A stretch of 64,000 bases of DNA from the NCBI GenBank assembly GCA_000469685.2, contig LS997565.1, forward strand, positions 2,866,505 to 2,930,504, read 5' to 3'. This DNA is from Haemonchus contortus (taxonomy: Eukaryota > Nematoda > Chromadorea > Rhabditida > Trichostrongylidae). The position numbers were made by a program, and so were the translations under genes. Of this stretch, positions 35,680-48,439 are shown one piece after another. The notes under the pieces are model-generated. The model worked only from the letters and a program-made list of their open reading frames with translations, had not been told where the DNA came from and ran no database searches. Every line of letters starts with the position of its first letter. Within the stretch, counting starts at the first letter, position 1.

Positions 35680-36345
35680 AGCTGTCTTCTTCCTGCCGTT
35701 CGCAAAAACCGAGAATCTGGTCACTGCTAGGATTATACAAAAAGTCGCTTTAATTTTTGAAGGCAAAAACAGGTGGTGTTTTGTCTTATGGATAGGTTCC
35801 ATGATCTGAACTCTCCAGATATTTCACCAATGCTTTGTTAATTTGCTGCATTGTTTATATCAACTCTGATAATATTTCAATTAATTCTTGAGTTACTCGA
35901 TATTGCATGATCGTTTGTTAACATTCCATTGTACTTGTACTATGCGCTGCTGTCAGCGCTAGAGTGATTTTGTCAAGGTAGGCAATGACTGCGATTCTTT
36001 TTCGGAGAAGGACGATCTTTTTGACGAAAATTGCTTTACAAGACAAAAAAGTCTAGTCAAAGTCTTTGATCGTTTTGCCCGATTTGAAAGTAGAAGGAGT
36101 CAAAGTCATGGAAAAGAAGATTTCGGTTAAGTTGCCAAACATTAGCGCTGCGCGTGCAATCTCACAATTTTGATGTATCCTGCCGGCCGCTCGAGGCCAA
36201 TCGGCCTGATATAACTGTAAAAAAATTACTCAAGGCTTTTGTATAATTTTGGAAAATTCGGGATAATGAGTTGGGTTCCATTAATGTGTGAATGAATAAG
36301 GTGGATAAAAGGTTCACAATCTGTAGCAAGCTGTCATGGCTGCTC
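35680..36345. other. 3' flank of the ZFAND4-like gene
   Basis: AT-rich, no ORF of note. No canonical AATAAA was recognised close to the stop at 35679. Confidence 0.4.
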
Positions 36346-36349
36346 GAGC

Positions 36350-36930
36350 TTAAAAGCACAGTTCACGATAATTTTGGGGAATCCAGATTATGATGAAAAA
36401 TAGAAGACAAGGTCGAGAATAGTGCGATGAAGGTGGCGTAATTGCGTGAATCAGTGTTTCCAAAGTGAAAAAAGACTTCGAAAAGCCGTTAAAAAGGGGT
36501 CTGGACGAGAATGAGACAAGAAAAATGAAGAAGAGTGGGGCGTTTGGACGAGCTATACAATGTGTGTCACTGCGTACGTGTGGGTCCTGGTACAAATAAC
36601 AGGTTATGGAAAGCAAAAATTCATTCACTTTTAAGCGCAAGTAAACAAAAAAAAACCCTAGTAATAGCAAAAGTAGCTCATCTTGTTCAACCCTTAGGAG
36701 TAGGAAATTAAACAAGGAAACGCGGCAGCAAAAAGAATAACAGAGGAAAAAGGAATGAGAGATACATTGCCTCATCATTCGGTGACCAGCTGATTGTGTG
36801 TCGGTCCTAGAACGAATAGTTGCAATCTGTATTGTCTCGACACTCGTCTGACGTGATGACGTGACATCGATCGAGAGGCGGGAAAGCCACTGACGTTCCC
36901 GCTCATTGCGAACTAAGAGCATGCACCATT
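36350..36930. repeat. Dispersed repeat related to the duplicated block at 51600-52120
   Basis: Sequence from GTTCACGATAATTTTGGG through the CACTGCGTACGTG region to TCGACACTCGTCTRAYGTGA is clearly similar to 51608-52100 and in part to 59818-59960. A minus-strand open frame of 190 codons covers it, but the other copies do not keep the frame, so it is not called as a gene. Confidence 0.6.
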
Positions 36931-37582
36931 TCGTTTCTCTGAATACTTAAAGGTTTGTTAAAACTCTTAAAACTCAACCAGCCCATTGAATTATCGTGAA
37001 CTGTGCCTTTAATGAAAACCGCTCTTGAAGAACTTTCGAGCATTTTTCGAAGGTGGTATGGATGAACCTTAGGTGGTCCCGTCCCGACCTAATCCATCCA
37101 TCTATCCGGATGAACCTAATAATCTATATCTTTGGTAAGCTTCTCTAAAGGATCAGGAATTGTTGCACCAGTTCGTGAGTTTCGTAAAAAGGAATCTATC
37201 TTACTTCTCTAAATCGATAATCCGACCATCCGAAGTATTCGATCGTGTATCAATGCATAGTTATTCTTGTGAGTGTGCAAGCTGAAATGCAATTTTAATT
37301 GTTTACTTTTTATGTACCACTTATTCACTATTTATCTACTATGAATGTTGTGCATGAATATAGTGCTGTATGCGTGATATCAGGCTTTATCTTAGTGCAT
37401 AGCCATTTTTGTCACTTTTTTTTGTATGTTTTGATAAACATTTGAAGTTGAAGAAAGCACAAAATTTTTATTGTCTGAAGGAATCGGTTCGATAGTGGTA
37501 AACATGTAACATCCAATTATGGTACGAGGAAATGGAGGTGCTCCGGCTGTACCTGTGGATGATTAATGCTATATTAATAGAC

Positions 37583-38990
37583 CAGGCAGCTACGCACGCT
37601 ATCGCGCTCCAGGGGCTCTAGTCATGAGAAAAGAAGCCACATGAGTTCCGATTTCCATTATAGACCTTTATCATCATCTGAGCCTCTTCCCTGACACTTC
37701 TGTAGCGGCCATCATTTTTTGGGATGTGAAATGGGACTGAGTGTGGCCATGAAGAGTACTCCGATGTATCCAGATCAAATACCTCTGCAGTCCATGTAGT
37801 CGAAGAAACCCTTTGTAGTTTGGGCTGTGTGTGACCATGAACACTAACTTTGAAAGGAAAGCCTCTTTGGGTAGTTGAAGGGATTTAAACGTCCCTACCG
37901 GGTGTGCACCTGTGTGGCCGAGGTTATTGTAAATTTTATTTTATGAGGGGTAAAGTTAATGTAGTGCATTTGCTCTTGTGTAGAAGGGACTACTGTGTGT
38001 GGAACCATAACTAGCTGGATACTAACTTTGAGAAAATTTCAGCCTATTTTTTTGAAAGAGTTTAGTGGTTTCCTCTAGTTGTACACCTGTGTGGTCAGGG
38101 TTAGTGTGCAGGACAGATGTGTAAATTCATGATCTCAGGCCCGCCACCCTCTTTGCAAACACCATCCGCTTCAGACTTCGAACCACATTACTTTTACTAC
38201 CTCCAAATACCTTTTTCCCGCGTTTTCAAACGCATCTGAAGAGACTTAATAATTTTAATGTAAGCCCACCTTAGTGCCAACCCCGCACATTTCTGGAATT
38301 TGACCAGATTTGTTTTTTTACACCTTAACACCTTTTTGCCGCACCCCAGAATGTTTCTGAACAGGGTTATAGATTTTTGATCTAAGCCCTTCTCCTTTAG
38401 TGCCAACCCCGCCCACTTCTGGGATTTGACCACATTTGTTCTTTTACACCTTACCGCCATTTCCCCATACCGGAAAGTTTCTGAATTATAGTTATAAATT
38501 TCAGTCTAAGCCTCGCCCCCTTTAGTGCCAACCCCGCCTACTTCTGGGATTTGGTCACATTTGTTCCATCACCTCCAATCACTTTTTTCCCGCATTCTAA
38601 AACGCTTTCAAACAAAGTTGCATTCATTTTTGAAAGATGCTTTCGTTTCAATGAACGCCCCGCCCATCGTGAGCGGGGCTTCACTAAGCCTACGCATGCC
38701 CAGCACACACAAGGCCCTGCTCACTCTTTTTATTCCTTTTCCTGGCCTCTGCGCCCTAATTGAATCGAGTTATGAATACATCTGAAAAGCACCGCCCATT
38801 TCGAGAAAGCTCCGCCCACACCACAAAAAGTGGGTTTCTTCTGCCTGATTCGTTGACCCAATTTCCACCTTTGAATATTTTTCCCCGCCGTCTGGACTTT
38901 TTCGAAGCAAAAATAAGATGTTTGGCTGTTGGCACCACCCATTCCAGCACTTGCCCCGCCCCCCGTGGGCGGAGCCCGTATGTGCTCCGT
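37583..38990 (+). mobile_element. GC-rich element family, copy 2 (diverged)
   Basis: The head at 37583 (ACCAGGCAGCTACGCACGCT) and the following GGGGCTCTAG and CATTATAGACCTTTATC match copy 1. From 38260 onward, repeated blocks of TTAGTGCCAACCCCGCC and 'tttctgaa..ttataaatttt' match, inverted, the interior of copy 3 at 60950-61330. No CAGA tail was found and the right end is uncertain. A C-rich tract follows at 39006-39030. Confidence 0.55.
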
Positions 38991-39454
38991 TGATTTTGTC
39001 TTGGGCTCCCCCCCCCCCCCCTCCCCTCCCCCAAGGTATTTTCGGTAAAAATCCTTTGTGAATCTACCATAGTATAGGGATGTAGCACGACGGTAAATAG
39101 CCAGGAGAACGTTTGGTGCATAAGGATTAGGTGATACTCCCCAATTTGAACGATCTGATGCCGTTATGTGGATATTGATTTCTTGACACTAATAGGTGTT
39201 CTCCATTCTAACCTCTTCTAGTTCCTAGGGGTTTGATTGTCCTGCGTCGTGGGAGGCGAGTTGTGATGTTTGTTCTGTGACGTCATAAATAGACTGGATA
39301 TTAATCAAAGGACCAATATAAAGAGCATCGGTTGACCTTCCATTTCATAACTGTTCTCCCACCGCGCTCTTGTGATCTTCACGATTTTGATCGTGCCTAC
39401 GTGATTTGGGAGGACAAACAAATGGGCATACAAACGGACACACAAAGTTAGCGC

Positions 39455-39838
39455 GGGTCCGAGAACTTCTCCCCGAAGACGGCGTTGCGCACGCCGCGCC
39501 CGCCGCGTACCGCAGGATTGCGATGGCAGATTGAAGCGCGCAATTTGTGTGGTAGGGAGTCCTTTAATTATTTGAATTGGCTGACCGCTCTTTCAATCCC
39601 AATGCAGTCTTGATCGTCGCTTACACAGGAAGAGTCATTCTAATTAATCCAGTCTAATAAACATAAAAACGAAAAAGAAATAGAAAAAACGATCAAATCT
39701 AATAACAAAGAAAGGCAATCAACGAAAAATTTCGCATTCTATCGATTGGCGGAGAGGCGGGGGGAGTACGTAGCTGCAGTGACATTTGCCGCATGCCGCA
39801 AGGGAGAATGCCGCAATCGGGGAGAAGTTCCGTTGCCC
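39455..39838 (+). mobile_element. MITE family 2, copy 1
   Basis: About 384 bp starting GGGTCCGAGAACTTCTCCCC and ending GGGGAGAAGTTCCGTTGCCC, so the ends are imperfect inverted repeats. A second copy at 50192-50573 has the same order of internal blocks (GCAGGATTGCGATGG, GCGCGCAATTTGTGTGG, GCCGCATGCCGCAAGGGAG). Non-coding. Confidence 0.7.
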
Positions 39839-40087
39839 ATTTGCGCTCTATATCTATAGAGGATAGGGAAATTGTTAACAAGGTGATTATATTCATGAAA
39901 TCCCTGGAAGAATAGAAGTAAAACGTGTTTGCAGTAAGGTGAGCAGGAAGTGAACCTCGACGATTGCATTTTTGCGGAAATTAAATTGCTATTTTTTCGC
40001 TGACTACAACAGCAACATCCCCATGGGTATTGTGAAGTAGACTATACAGTAGTAGTAATTATACTAAGTATATATATAGTGATTATA

Positions 40088-41344
40088 CGTAGGCTGCCTT
40101 TTATATTTTGAGATCTGGGAACAGAAACAAATATCATTTATTGAAAATCGCTTCATTGCCTTTCAAAATTTTCCACATTAAGATCTATACACTTTTGCAT
40201 GGACTCGAACCACTTTTCGAAGCACTTTTGCCACTCCGATGTAGGTAAATCTAAAACATGGATTCTGAACGCATCAACGGCTTCTTCAAGTGTCGAAAAA
40301 CGTTGACCTCTCATTTTATTTTTTACGTACGGGATGAGTAGAAGTCATCCGGGGACTACATGACTGATGCCCTATCAAATCGTTGTTTTGAGTGCTCAAA
40401 AATGAGGTTGTTTGAGCCAATGTGTGGGAGCTCGCATTGTCGTGGTGAAGAGTGATCCGTCTTCAGCAGTTGGTTTTCCTGATTTTTTGGAAGTCAACTG
40501 GCAAACGAATGGTGGTATACAACTCAGAATTGACTGCTCTGCTTATTCTAGTGGTACGGTTGCGACATGTCCAATTTTTCCAGAAAAAACAGGAGATCAA
40601 TAGCTCGGAAGTGCTTGGTGCGCGGACAGCTTTTGTTGGATGTGGCTCATCTTGTAATACCCATACGGTCGACTGCTGTTTCCTTCCGGGCTCGTACGCA
40701 TGAATTCATGATCTATCATCTGTTTCGATGCTATAGACGTGTTTCGAAGCACCGCGATCGTATTTTTTGAGCATTTCTTTCGATCAATCGACACGAGTCC
40801 CTTTTCTGGAGGATCGACAAATTTTTCAAAAACAATTTTTTTACAGTCAAACGTTCATGCAAAATTGAATATATGCTGGTCCCACTAACGCCTAAGGTTG
40901 TCCCAATCTCACGATAGGTCACATGACTGTTTGCAATATTAGTTTGCGCACGGTATCAACCGTTTCCGGAACGACAACTGATTTTGGACGACCTCCACGA
41001 AATTCGTCTTCGAGCAAACTACGACCTCGTGTGAACTCTCTGTACCATCGATAAACACTGGCCCTGGGTGGAGCTTCATCACCAAAAATTGATGGATGTT
41101 CATCCATGCATTGCTGTTGAGTTAGACCACGTCGAAAGTTGTAGAAAATCATCGCGCGAAAATGCTCACGATTCAACCCCATAACTTGGCCCAAACAAAA
41201 TCTTATAACTTAGTGTAAACTACACAAATCGCGTTCAAATTTCGCAACATATCCTCAAAATAGTCAAACTTTACGATAGTGGTGTCAGTTGCTAGATTGC
41301 TACACTAGTGTTGCCAAATCTCAAAATATAAAAGGCAACCCTCG
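40088..41344 (-). mobile_element. Degenerate mariner element, near full length
   Basis: About 1.26 kb flanked by TA at both ends. The termini are inverted repeats (right end inverted: GGGTTGCCTTTTATATTTTG; left end: GGCTGCCTTTTATATTTTG). On the minus strand the transposase begins near 41182 with NREHFRAMIFYNFRRGLTQQ, followed by an N-terminal DNA-binding region (ASVYRWYREFTRGR, EDEFRGGRPKS), then after a frameshift TYREIGTTLGVSGTSIY. Downstream pieces in other frames include KKYDRGASKHVYSI, HHDNASSHT (second catalytic Asp) and NKMRGQRFSTLEEAVDAF near the C-terminus. At least two frameshifts and several stops kill it. The terminal repeats differ at few positions, which suggests moderate age. 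Confidence 0.85.
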
Positions 41345-43297
41345 TACAACGACTCAGTCATCAAGTTCCGCAAAAACAATTAAAAACAGTGAACGTCACT
41401 TCCTAGAAGCTCAGAAAATAAGCCGTATTCTAATACTCACGGATCAGAACAGTCAGTAGGCTCTCGTAACCTTCTTGGTACTGAGAGAAATGTTGAAAGC
41501 TAATCACTTCATCCAATTAGGTTGACTTTCGGTAACGATATAAAAAATCGGAAGTTGGGACCAATATGAAGTTCGAAAGTCTTCAGGGTTAATCGTCCCC
41601 CTTTTGGAAGCCGATCCCTGGAGCATTCGAGTGTGAGCAGAACACTCAACTTTGCACTACCTCCTCCTCATTATTTTTTCCGATAATTTGGAGTTGACAT
41701 CTCCATCGGTTGAGTGAGAAACGTCGAGAGCCGTTCAACTACGCTTCTGCTCCAATTTCCCGATCGACATGGAACGTTGGATCTCGTGCCTCTGAAGCGA
41801 GAACGATTCAGTGGACCGCTCTGGTTCGTGACAGGGACGAATGGAGACGTTACTGGCGCCCTCTCGAGGTGGAATTTGAGTTTCTTAAGAAATTTTCGAG
41901 TTTTTTTTTCTTCGAAATAAATGTTCTCAGGATTCCATAGTTGGCGATGGAATGGAAAGTATGTCCGTCCGGATTCAGCTTGAATCGGACTGCCTAGGTT
42001 TCCAGGGTAATCAAGGGAACAGTTTAGGACCATTACCGAGAGTATTGAAAAAAGCAGAAGATTCTAGTTGAAATTAGTCAACATGGCCTAGATCTGTCCA
42101 GTTAGTTACGATAAGGCTTTGCTCAAGGGCAGACCAGAGCAAACGTCCTTCACCACTTCACAGGATACTGGCCTGGTCCCGTAATCAAGTTCAAACAAAG
42201 GGTAGCTTGAATTTGCAGGTTTTTCATCTCCATCGTGACTCCTATGGGATTTTCGAACTCCCGACGTTGCCTGCGCACAGTAGTTCCCACATAACCATTA
42301 CGTCAGTCAAATCCCTACCTGAACAAAAAACTTAAATGAATGTAATTAATTTACTGTTATTGGAGTAGAAATGGAGTATTTTTCTAGATGTAGTCATCCA
42401 ACGATGAGCGAAGTCGGCCACGAAATACACTATATAGAAAATGAGCTTCAGCGAATCTTAAAACAATCACTTTCTGGTTTTTTTGCGCCGTCAGTGGTCA
42501 GGAGGGACACACCTTTGTGATCATTTCTAGCCCTGGCTATGATCCAGGAGCCTGTTAGGATCAAGATAGATCAAAATGTGGACCACTCCGAAAAATGTTG
42601 AAGGGGTAGGAGAATAGGGAAAAAATTAGGAAATGCAGGAACGAGGAACGGCAAGTCAGGTGAGTTCTGCTCATCTAGTTATTGTAACGCTTCATTTGGA
42701 AGCTGTATGGAGGAGCCACCCGTACAGTTCCGAAAGGAGAATCTTTTGATTCTGTTATCCCCCTGAAGCGATGATATCGGAAATTTCCAAATTCTCTCTC
42801 CCCGTCCCCCTCTCCCCCCCCCCCCCTTCACGATTGCGAAGTGATTTTTGAATCCGGAAAGGCTCTCATCAACAGCATGAGCTAGAATGAAAAGATTGCA
42901 ATGGGCAACCTTCAGACTCAGGAACCCAGTGCTGTTGCTGATTGATAGCATAGTAGTTAAGACGTCAGCTCGATCGTGTGCAAGTGGGGGGATCGTTCCA
43001 GCGTTAATCGACAGCTCGTTCAGGAGGCTTCGTAAACGCCATCAAGTGCCGATGATGACGCAGAACAATAGGTGCCATCACAACTTCGTCCGATAGGATT
43101 ATTTTCGTATCCAACATGGGTAGTTCCATCATTCAAGCTTATCTTGCAGAACAGAAACAAGAAATGGCACTCAATTTCGTTCAGCTACCATCTGACCACC
43201 GGCGAAATCTCTGAAATGGGTACGGACAATTCGCAATCCTACCGTTGGCACCCTCTTCTGATCGAAAGTCTATGCCTCAGTTTCCTGTTTTCATTAT
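41345..43297. other. Repeat-derived spacer
   Basis: No intact gene. 41712-41880 (+) contains RDRDEWRRYWRPLE, reminiscent of the very end of LINE reverse-transcriptase polyproteins, so a short LINE 3' fragment is possible. A C-run lies at about 42817-42829. Confidence 0.35.
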
Positions 43298-43519
43298 TGG
43301 CTGCTTTCATAGTCCGCAGGCAGGCGCGCAGGCAGGCGCGCAGGCAGTGCTAGGGGGGAGGAGGAAGGCAGACAGCGTAAGGCAAACAGTCCACGCCCCT
43401 TCGAAGGTTGTTTGTTTTCACCCCTCGAAGGGGCGTGGACTGCTTGCCTTACACTGTCTGCCTCCCTCCTCCCCCCTAGCACTGCCTGCGCGCCTGCCTG
43501 CGGACTATGAAAGCAGCCA
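43298..43519. mobile_element. Foldback element, copy B (222 bp)
   Basis: A near-perfect palindrome bounded by TGGCTGCTTTCATAGTCC and its complement. The arms carry GCAGGCAGGCGCGC repeats, GGCAGTGCTAGGGGGG and CCACGCCCCTTCGAA, with a short central loop near 43405-43425. Termini and the GGCAGTGCTAGGGG block are shared with copy C at 49625. Confidence 0.85.
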
Positions 43520-43759
43520 TTCGATACCCTAAAAGTATGTTCCAAAGCTTAAACACTTCCTTACATCGAAGCTTGGTTTGAGGGTTTATTCGCTCGTTTG
43601 AGCCACTTGACAGTGAAGGGTGATTCATGATAAGCCAAAACGGTGGATCTCACTAGTTGCCAAACCATTAAGAGTTGAAAAGTCCTCCCATGACGATATC
43701 CCTCCCTCAGTCTCTAATTCCTTGAATGCCAGGCAAAGATCTCATTCGGTTGAGCAGTC

Positions 43760-46700
43760 TTATTATCAAAAACAGTCATCCTTACCATTTTAAGTAAAGT
43801 CGAAAACCGGCCATTCTGTTGTAAACATTTCTTCTGCGTTTCTCTGCCACCTCTCATCCAAGGATTGCCTTCAATCGAACAGTGTGAGATGCGTCGCGGG
43901 CAGAAAACGTAAGGGGAGGTGCGGCAGCTAAGGTGGGCCAGAAGGGTGTGGCCTTGAGCATGGTAAAGCTCCGCTCGGTAAAGCACACGGTCCCGGGAGG
44001 CTCGTGAACCCTAACCATGGTGGTCGGCTCCGCTGCCCGAGAACCAGCCGGCTTCGAAACTGCCACGTATGCGGTAGCACTGCAGTTCGAGCTCGTACTG
44101 GATGGGAGACGGCGCCGTCCTAGAGGTTGGGGGCAGCCTTGGCCTCCTTTCGAGAACTGTGCGGGGCTGCACGAAAAATTTTTGCCTGTTTGGGTCACCT
44201 AAAAAACCTGCAAATCGAAATGCAGTGTAGAGCTTCACTCGGGATTCAAGCTTTAGTTTTTCAATGACTAACACGGCTTTTTCTAGAAGGCATAGCAAGG
44301 ATTTGATCCTTTTGGAAGCTTACGCTTCACAAACAGAGTGGGAACTTCCACATTTCCTTCAGATACAGATTGTTTCAGGACTGAACTACTATTCAGTGAT
44401 TATTGACCGCCCTCGACCACCCTTACCTCCCCTTTCCCTGAGGCAATTTCTACTCGTCTGTCCTCTCTTACTTAATAAGTTTTACCTGTAGCAGAACAGT
44501 AACAGGTACGTTGCTCATAATGGGTGGGCTCAGTTGAGGACCTCGGCTCGACGGCCGAGTCCACACTCCATATTACTGGACTCAGCCGGAGAGCCGAGGC
44601 CCCGCCCACAGGGGAGCCCTGGAAAAGCTGGAACAGACCGTCCAGACCACCAACTCTATCGGCTCACCAGGGCTGGTCTTCCAATTTTGACACAAGCGCG
44701 CTTGGTGCAATTCGCCCACCCGCTTTTCTTCCATTCCTTCCGGAATGCTTTCTGTACAACTGTGCAGAAACCCTTCTTTCCTCCCAAACTTCGTAAAAAG
44801 TTTTGAAAAAGCTGGAAAAAAAAAAGAGTTTGGAAAAGCTAAGTTGTAGAAGCTGTAAAGTGACCGGAAAACTGCAAATTAGCTGAAAAATGGTCTTTGC
44901 AAAAACTTAGACATTGGTGAAAAGCTGAAGTTTGAAGAAGAAGCTGCGGAATGATAAAAAAAAAGCCGGAAACCAGAGAAGTTCAAAATCGATGGAAAAG
45001 CTGGAAGTCTGAGAAGAAGCTAGTAAGATGAGGAGGAAAAGGTACAATTGATAGAAAAGCTGCAAATGCCTAAAACTCGTGTTGGAAAAACCTTGAATTT
45101 GTGTGGGAAAAGCCCGAAATTTTTGTTGGAAAAGCCTAAAATTCGTGCCAGGAACTGCAGAAAACACCCGTTTTGTAGCAGAATAACCTAAAATTCCCAA
45201 CGACAAGCTGTATTAACTTGTGAAGTGACAAAAAAATAGTAGTAAAAAGGCAAATTTTGTAACAGAAAAGCCAGATTTCGAGGTTAGATGTCAGAAAATC
45301 AGTAGAGGATTCGCCAGATTTGGTGGGGAGATAGCGTATAAAAGGCTGCGGAACGTCAAATTTAGTCATTACGTAACCAAGGACCGGTAGTAAATGCCTA
45401 AAATTCAGAGCAAAAAAGTTAATCTTGTGTTGAAATACCCTGTGGTTTATGTGAAAAATCCCAAGGCTTGAGATAAAAAAACCGCAAATTTGTGACAATG
45501 AAGCATAGGAAATTGTTTTTGCAATAGCCAAATATGGGGCTGAAGTCGGTAGAAATCGGTGGTGAGCAAGGCCTGAATTAGTGGATTCGTCAAAAGTAAG
45601 GATTCTGGAGACCCTCGTACGCCCTTCTCCGACCAAGTCAGTCCGCACTAGTGCTTCAGGTAGACTGCCCACTAATCAGTACGTTTTCAGACGCAATAAC
45701 GCACCCCCATATGACCTGCTACTTAATGACCGGCAGCGGTCGGGAGCACATTAATTGGAACTGTTTGAAAGGCTGTATTCCACCTAGCTGCGGAACGGTT
45801 TTCTCTGTGCCCTCTTGTAGAGTGTTTATCAGTTTGTTTACCAGTATGAGATACGCTACCTGAAGTGATGGAGTACTCCAAAGGGCTATCGAGTCGCGCG
45901 AGCTGCCACCCAACATGGTTCGTGGTGCCGAAAAGACCCATTCTGAGCCAAAGCTCGGGTTAAGCTAGGCTCCTTGAAGCCGCTGTTATGTGTGCTTGAC
46001 AGGATGGATTTATCCAGCTTTGGCTTCACCGCGTTAAGCCTAGCCCGGTGAAGCCAACCTTGAAAATCGAAAACTGGTGAGAAAGCTGAAAACTGGTGAA
46101 AAAGCCGATTTTTTGGTGAAAACGCTGCGACTCGGGGAAAAATCTGGAAAATCTAGTAACCCGAAATTTCCGGTGGAATTGGTGCAATCCGGTGGAAAAT
46201 CTGAAAAAGCTATGTTCTGGCGAGAGTTTGATAATTGCATGACCATTTGGCGAAAAGATATGCTTCGACGAAATCAAAGTTGTTCATGGGAGCAGTAATC
46301 GTATGCTTTTCTTCATCCGTACTTTGTAGTATGCCTTTGTATAAAATTCTGTTCGATCCAGGCTACTGAATTCTGTAAGGGTAATGAAGAAACAAGGAAG
46401 GCAGTAGTAATTGATTTGCAACATGGGTACGTCAGAAAATCCGGTGAACAACCATCACAGTACATGCCATTGATGGAACAGATCGGTAACCCCAAGGTAT
46501 CGGTATCGATCGATGGTGCGTCTCCTTGGGAGAATAGGTGGTACTTGAGAATTCACCCACACTCTATCCTCCATTATGGAACAACTACGATTTCGTTGAA
46601 GCATATTTTTCGCTAAACTGTCGTGAAATTTCCCAGCTTTGACCAAATCCCAGCGTTTTCAGGGTTCTCTCCCGAGTTGCAGCATTTCACCAGAAGTTCG

Positions 46701-48350
46701 GCTTTTTTTATCAGTTTTCAGCTTTCTCCCCGTTTTCTTACCAATTTTCGGTTTTGCAACCAATTTTTCAAATTTTTACCAAGTTTCGGCTTTTCCTCCA
46801 TATTTTACGGTGGCCCAAAATTCAGCTTAATCATTCGATTTTGGCTTCACCATGCTTGGCTCAACGCGGTAAAGCCAAATCTGGACAAACCCATGCTGCT
46901 GACCACACATGGCTGCAGCTTTGAAGATCCCAGCTTAACCCGAGCTCAACCCCGAGGTCTCTCGGTATGGGTCTTTTCGGCACCAGGAACCATGTTTGAT
47001 GGCTGCTCGCGCGACTCACTCCGTCTGGTCCTTTGCAGGACTCCATCGCCCTAGGTACCGTATTTCGTACTGGTAACCACTGATAAACACTTGATAGGAG
47101 GGCACAGAGAAAACCGCTCTGCAGTAAGGAAGAATACAGCATGTCGAACAGTTCCAATCAATATGATCTCGACCACTGCCTGTCACTGAGTAGCAGGTCG
47201 TGTGGGAGTCCTTATTGCGTCTGAGAACGCACTGGGATCAGTGGGTAGTAGGCACTACCCGAATCACTGGCGCAACCTGACTCAATCGGAATAAGGTGTA
47301 AGAGGATCTTCAGACTCCTTTCTTTTGACAAATCCAGCATTTTCACTCTTGCTCACCACCGATTTTTACCGATTTCAGCATCAAATTTGGCTATTGCAAA
47401 ACCAACCCTAGGTTTATTATCACCTATTTGCGGCTTTTTTCTCAGATCATGGGAATTCTCACCAAAACTATGAGGTTCTTCAACACATAATCCACTTTTC
47501 ACCAGGATTTTAATTTACCACCAAAATTGGCTGGTCATTTAACGGGTCAATGCGAGGACTGCTGGGAATTCTAAATTACTTCGTTACAAAATGGGACTTA
47601 TTCTACAAAAATTTTTGACTATTTCTCTATTTCAAGCTTTTCCAACACGAATTGATACGAAATGCACAAATGTGCGGAGAGCATCCTCGAAGGAAAAAAA
47701 GCGTGTGCATCGACCCCGAACCAACCACGCTAGTGTCAGAATTGTCCAGACCACCAAATTGGCTGGCCTGCTCGGTTTGATCAAGTTTTCCAGGGTACCA
47801 TGTGGGCGGGGCCTCGGCTCTCCGGCTGAGTCCAGTAATATGGAGTGTGGTCTCGGCCGTCGAGCCGAGGTCCTTAACTGCGCCCACCCGTTATGGGTAG
47901 CGTACCTGTTGCTGTTTTATTACCACTAGTAAAATGCATTAAGTAAGAGGTGACAGACGAGTAGAAATTGCCTCAGGGAAAGGGAGGTAAGGGTGGTCGA
48001 GGGCGGTCAATAATCACTGAAGAGTAGATCAGCCCTAAAACAATCTGTAGCTGAAGAAAATATGGTAGCTTCCACTCTGTTTGTGAAGCGTAGGCCTTCG
48101 AAAGGATCAAATCCTTGCTATGCCTTTTAGAAAAAGCCGTGTTAGTCATTGAAAAACTAAAGCTTAAATCCAAAGTGACTCAGTTTCGAGCCGGCACTAC
48201 CAGCCGTACCTTCCCTTACCTTGCCCGCGACGCATCCCGCACTGTTCGATTGAGGGCAACCTTTCGATAAGAGGTGGCAAAGAAATGTTTGAAATAGAAT
48301 GACCGGTTCTCGACCTGAGCACTTGAGGAAGTGGTTCAGCTGTATAAATG
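43760..48350. repeat. Imperfect palindrome of about 4.6 kb
   Basis: Blocks on the left recur inverted on the right in mirror order: 43793-43930 with about 48195-48330 (AACCGG, TTGCC.TCAATCGAACAGTG, GATGCGTCGCGGGCA); 44238-44620 with about 47795-48178 (TTTTTCAATGACTAACACGG, CCGCCCTCGACCACCCTTAC, GACCTCGGCTCGACGGCCGAG); and 45600-46050 with about 46860-47310 (GTGCCCTCYTGTAGAGTG-like, GAGAAAACCG). The centre lies near 46200-46300. The left arm has an extra segment of about 270 bp at 43930-44200. The spacer is rich in 'gaaaagctg' motifs. No coding function was found in either arm. The right arm stops at a tRNA-Gly gene. Confidence 0.75.
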
Positions 48351-48360
48351 CAAAAAAATT

Positions 48361-48431
48361 TGCACCAACCGGGAGTTGAACCCGGGTCTGTACCGTGGGA
48401 GGGTACAATGATATCGCTACACCATTGGTGC
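48361..48431 (-). tRNA. tRNA-Gly (CCC)
   Basis: Read on the minus strand, a 71-nt cloverleaf: acceptor stem GCACCAA/TTGGTGC with discriminator A, D arm TGGTGTAGCGATATCA, anticodon stem GTACC/GGTAC with loop CTCCCAC (anticodon CCC, codon GGG), and T arm CCGGG-TTCAACT-CCCGG. A Gly(CCC/UCC) identity fits the TGGTGTAG D-arm. The usual GG of the D loop reads GA here, so it may be weakened or a tRNA-like copy, but all four stems pair. Confidence 0.78.
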
Positions 48432-48439
48432 TCTTGTGG

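Noticed and set aside
36350..36922. 190-codon minus-strand ORF
   Set aside because: It lies in a dispersed repeat whose other copies do not keep the frame.
43985..44200. 5S rRNA-like phrase (GTACTGGATGGGAGACGG)
   Set aside because: Only a short match; the rest does not resemble 5S rRNA.
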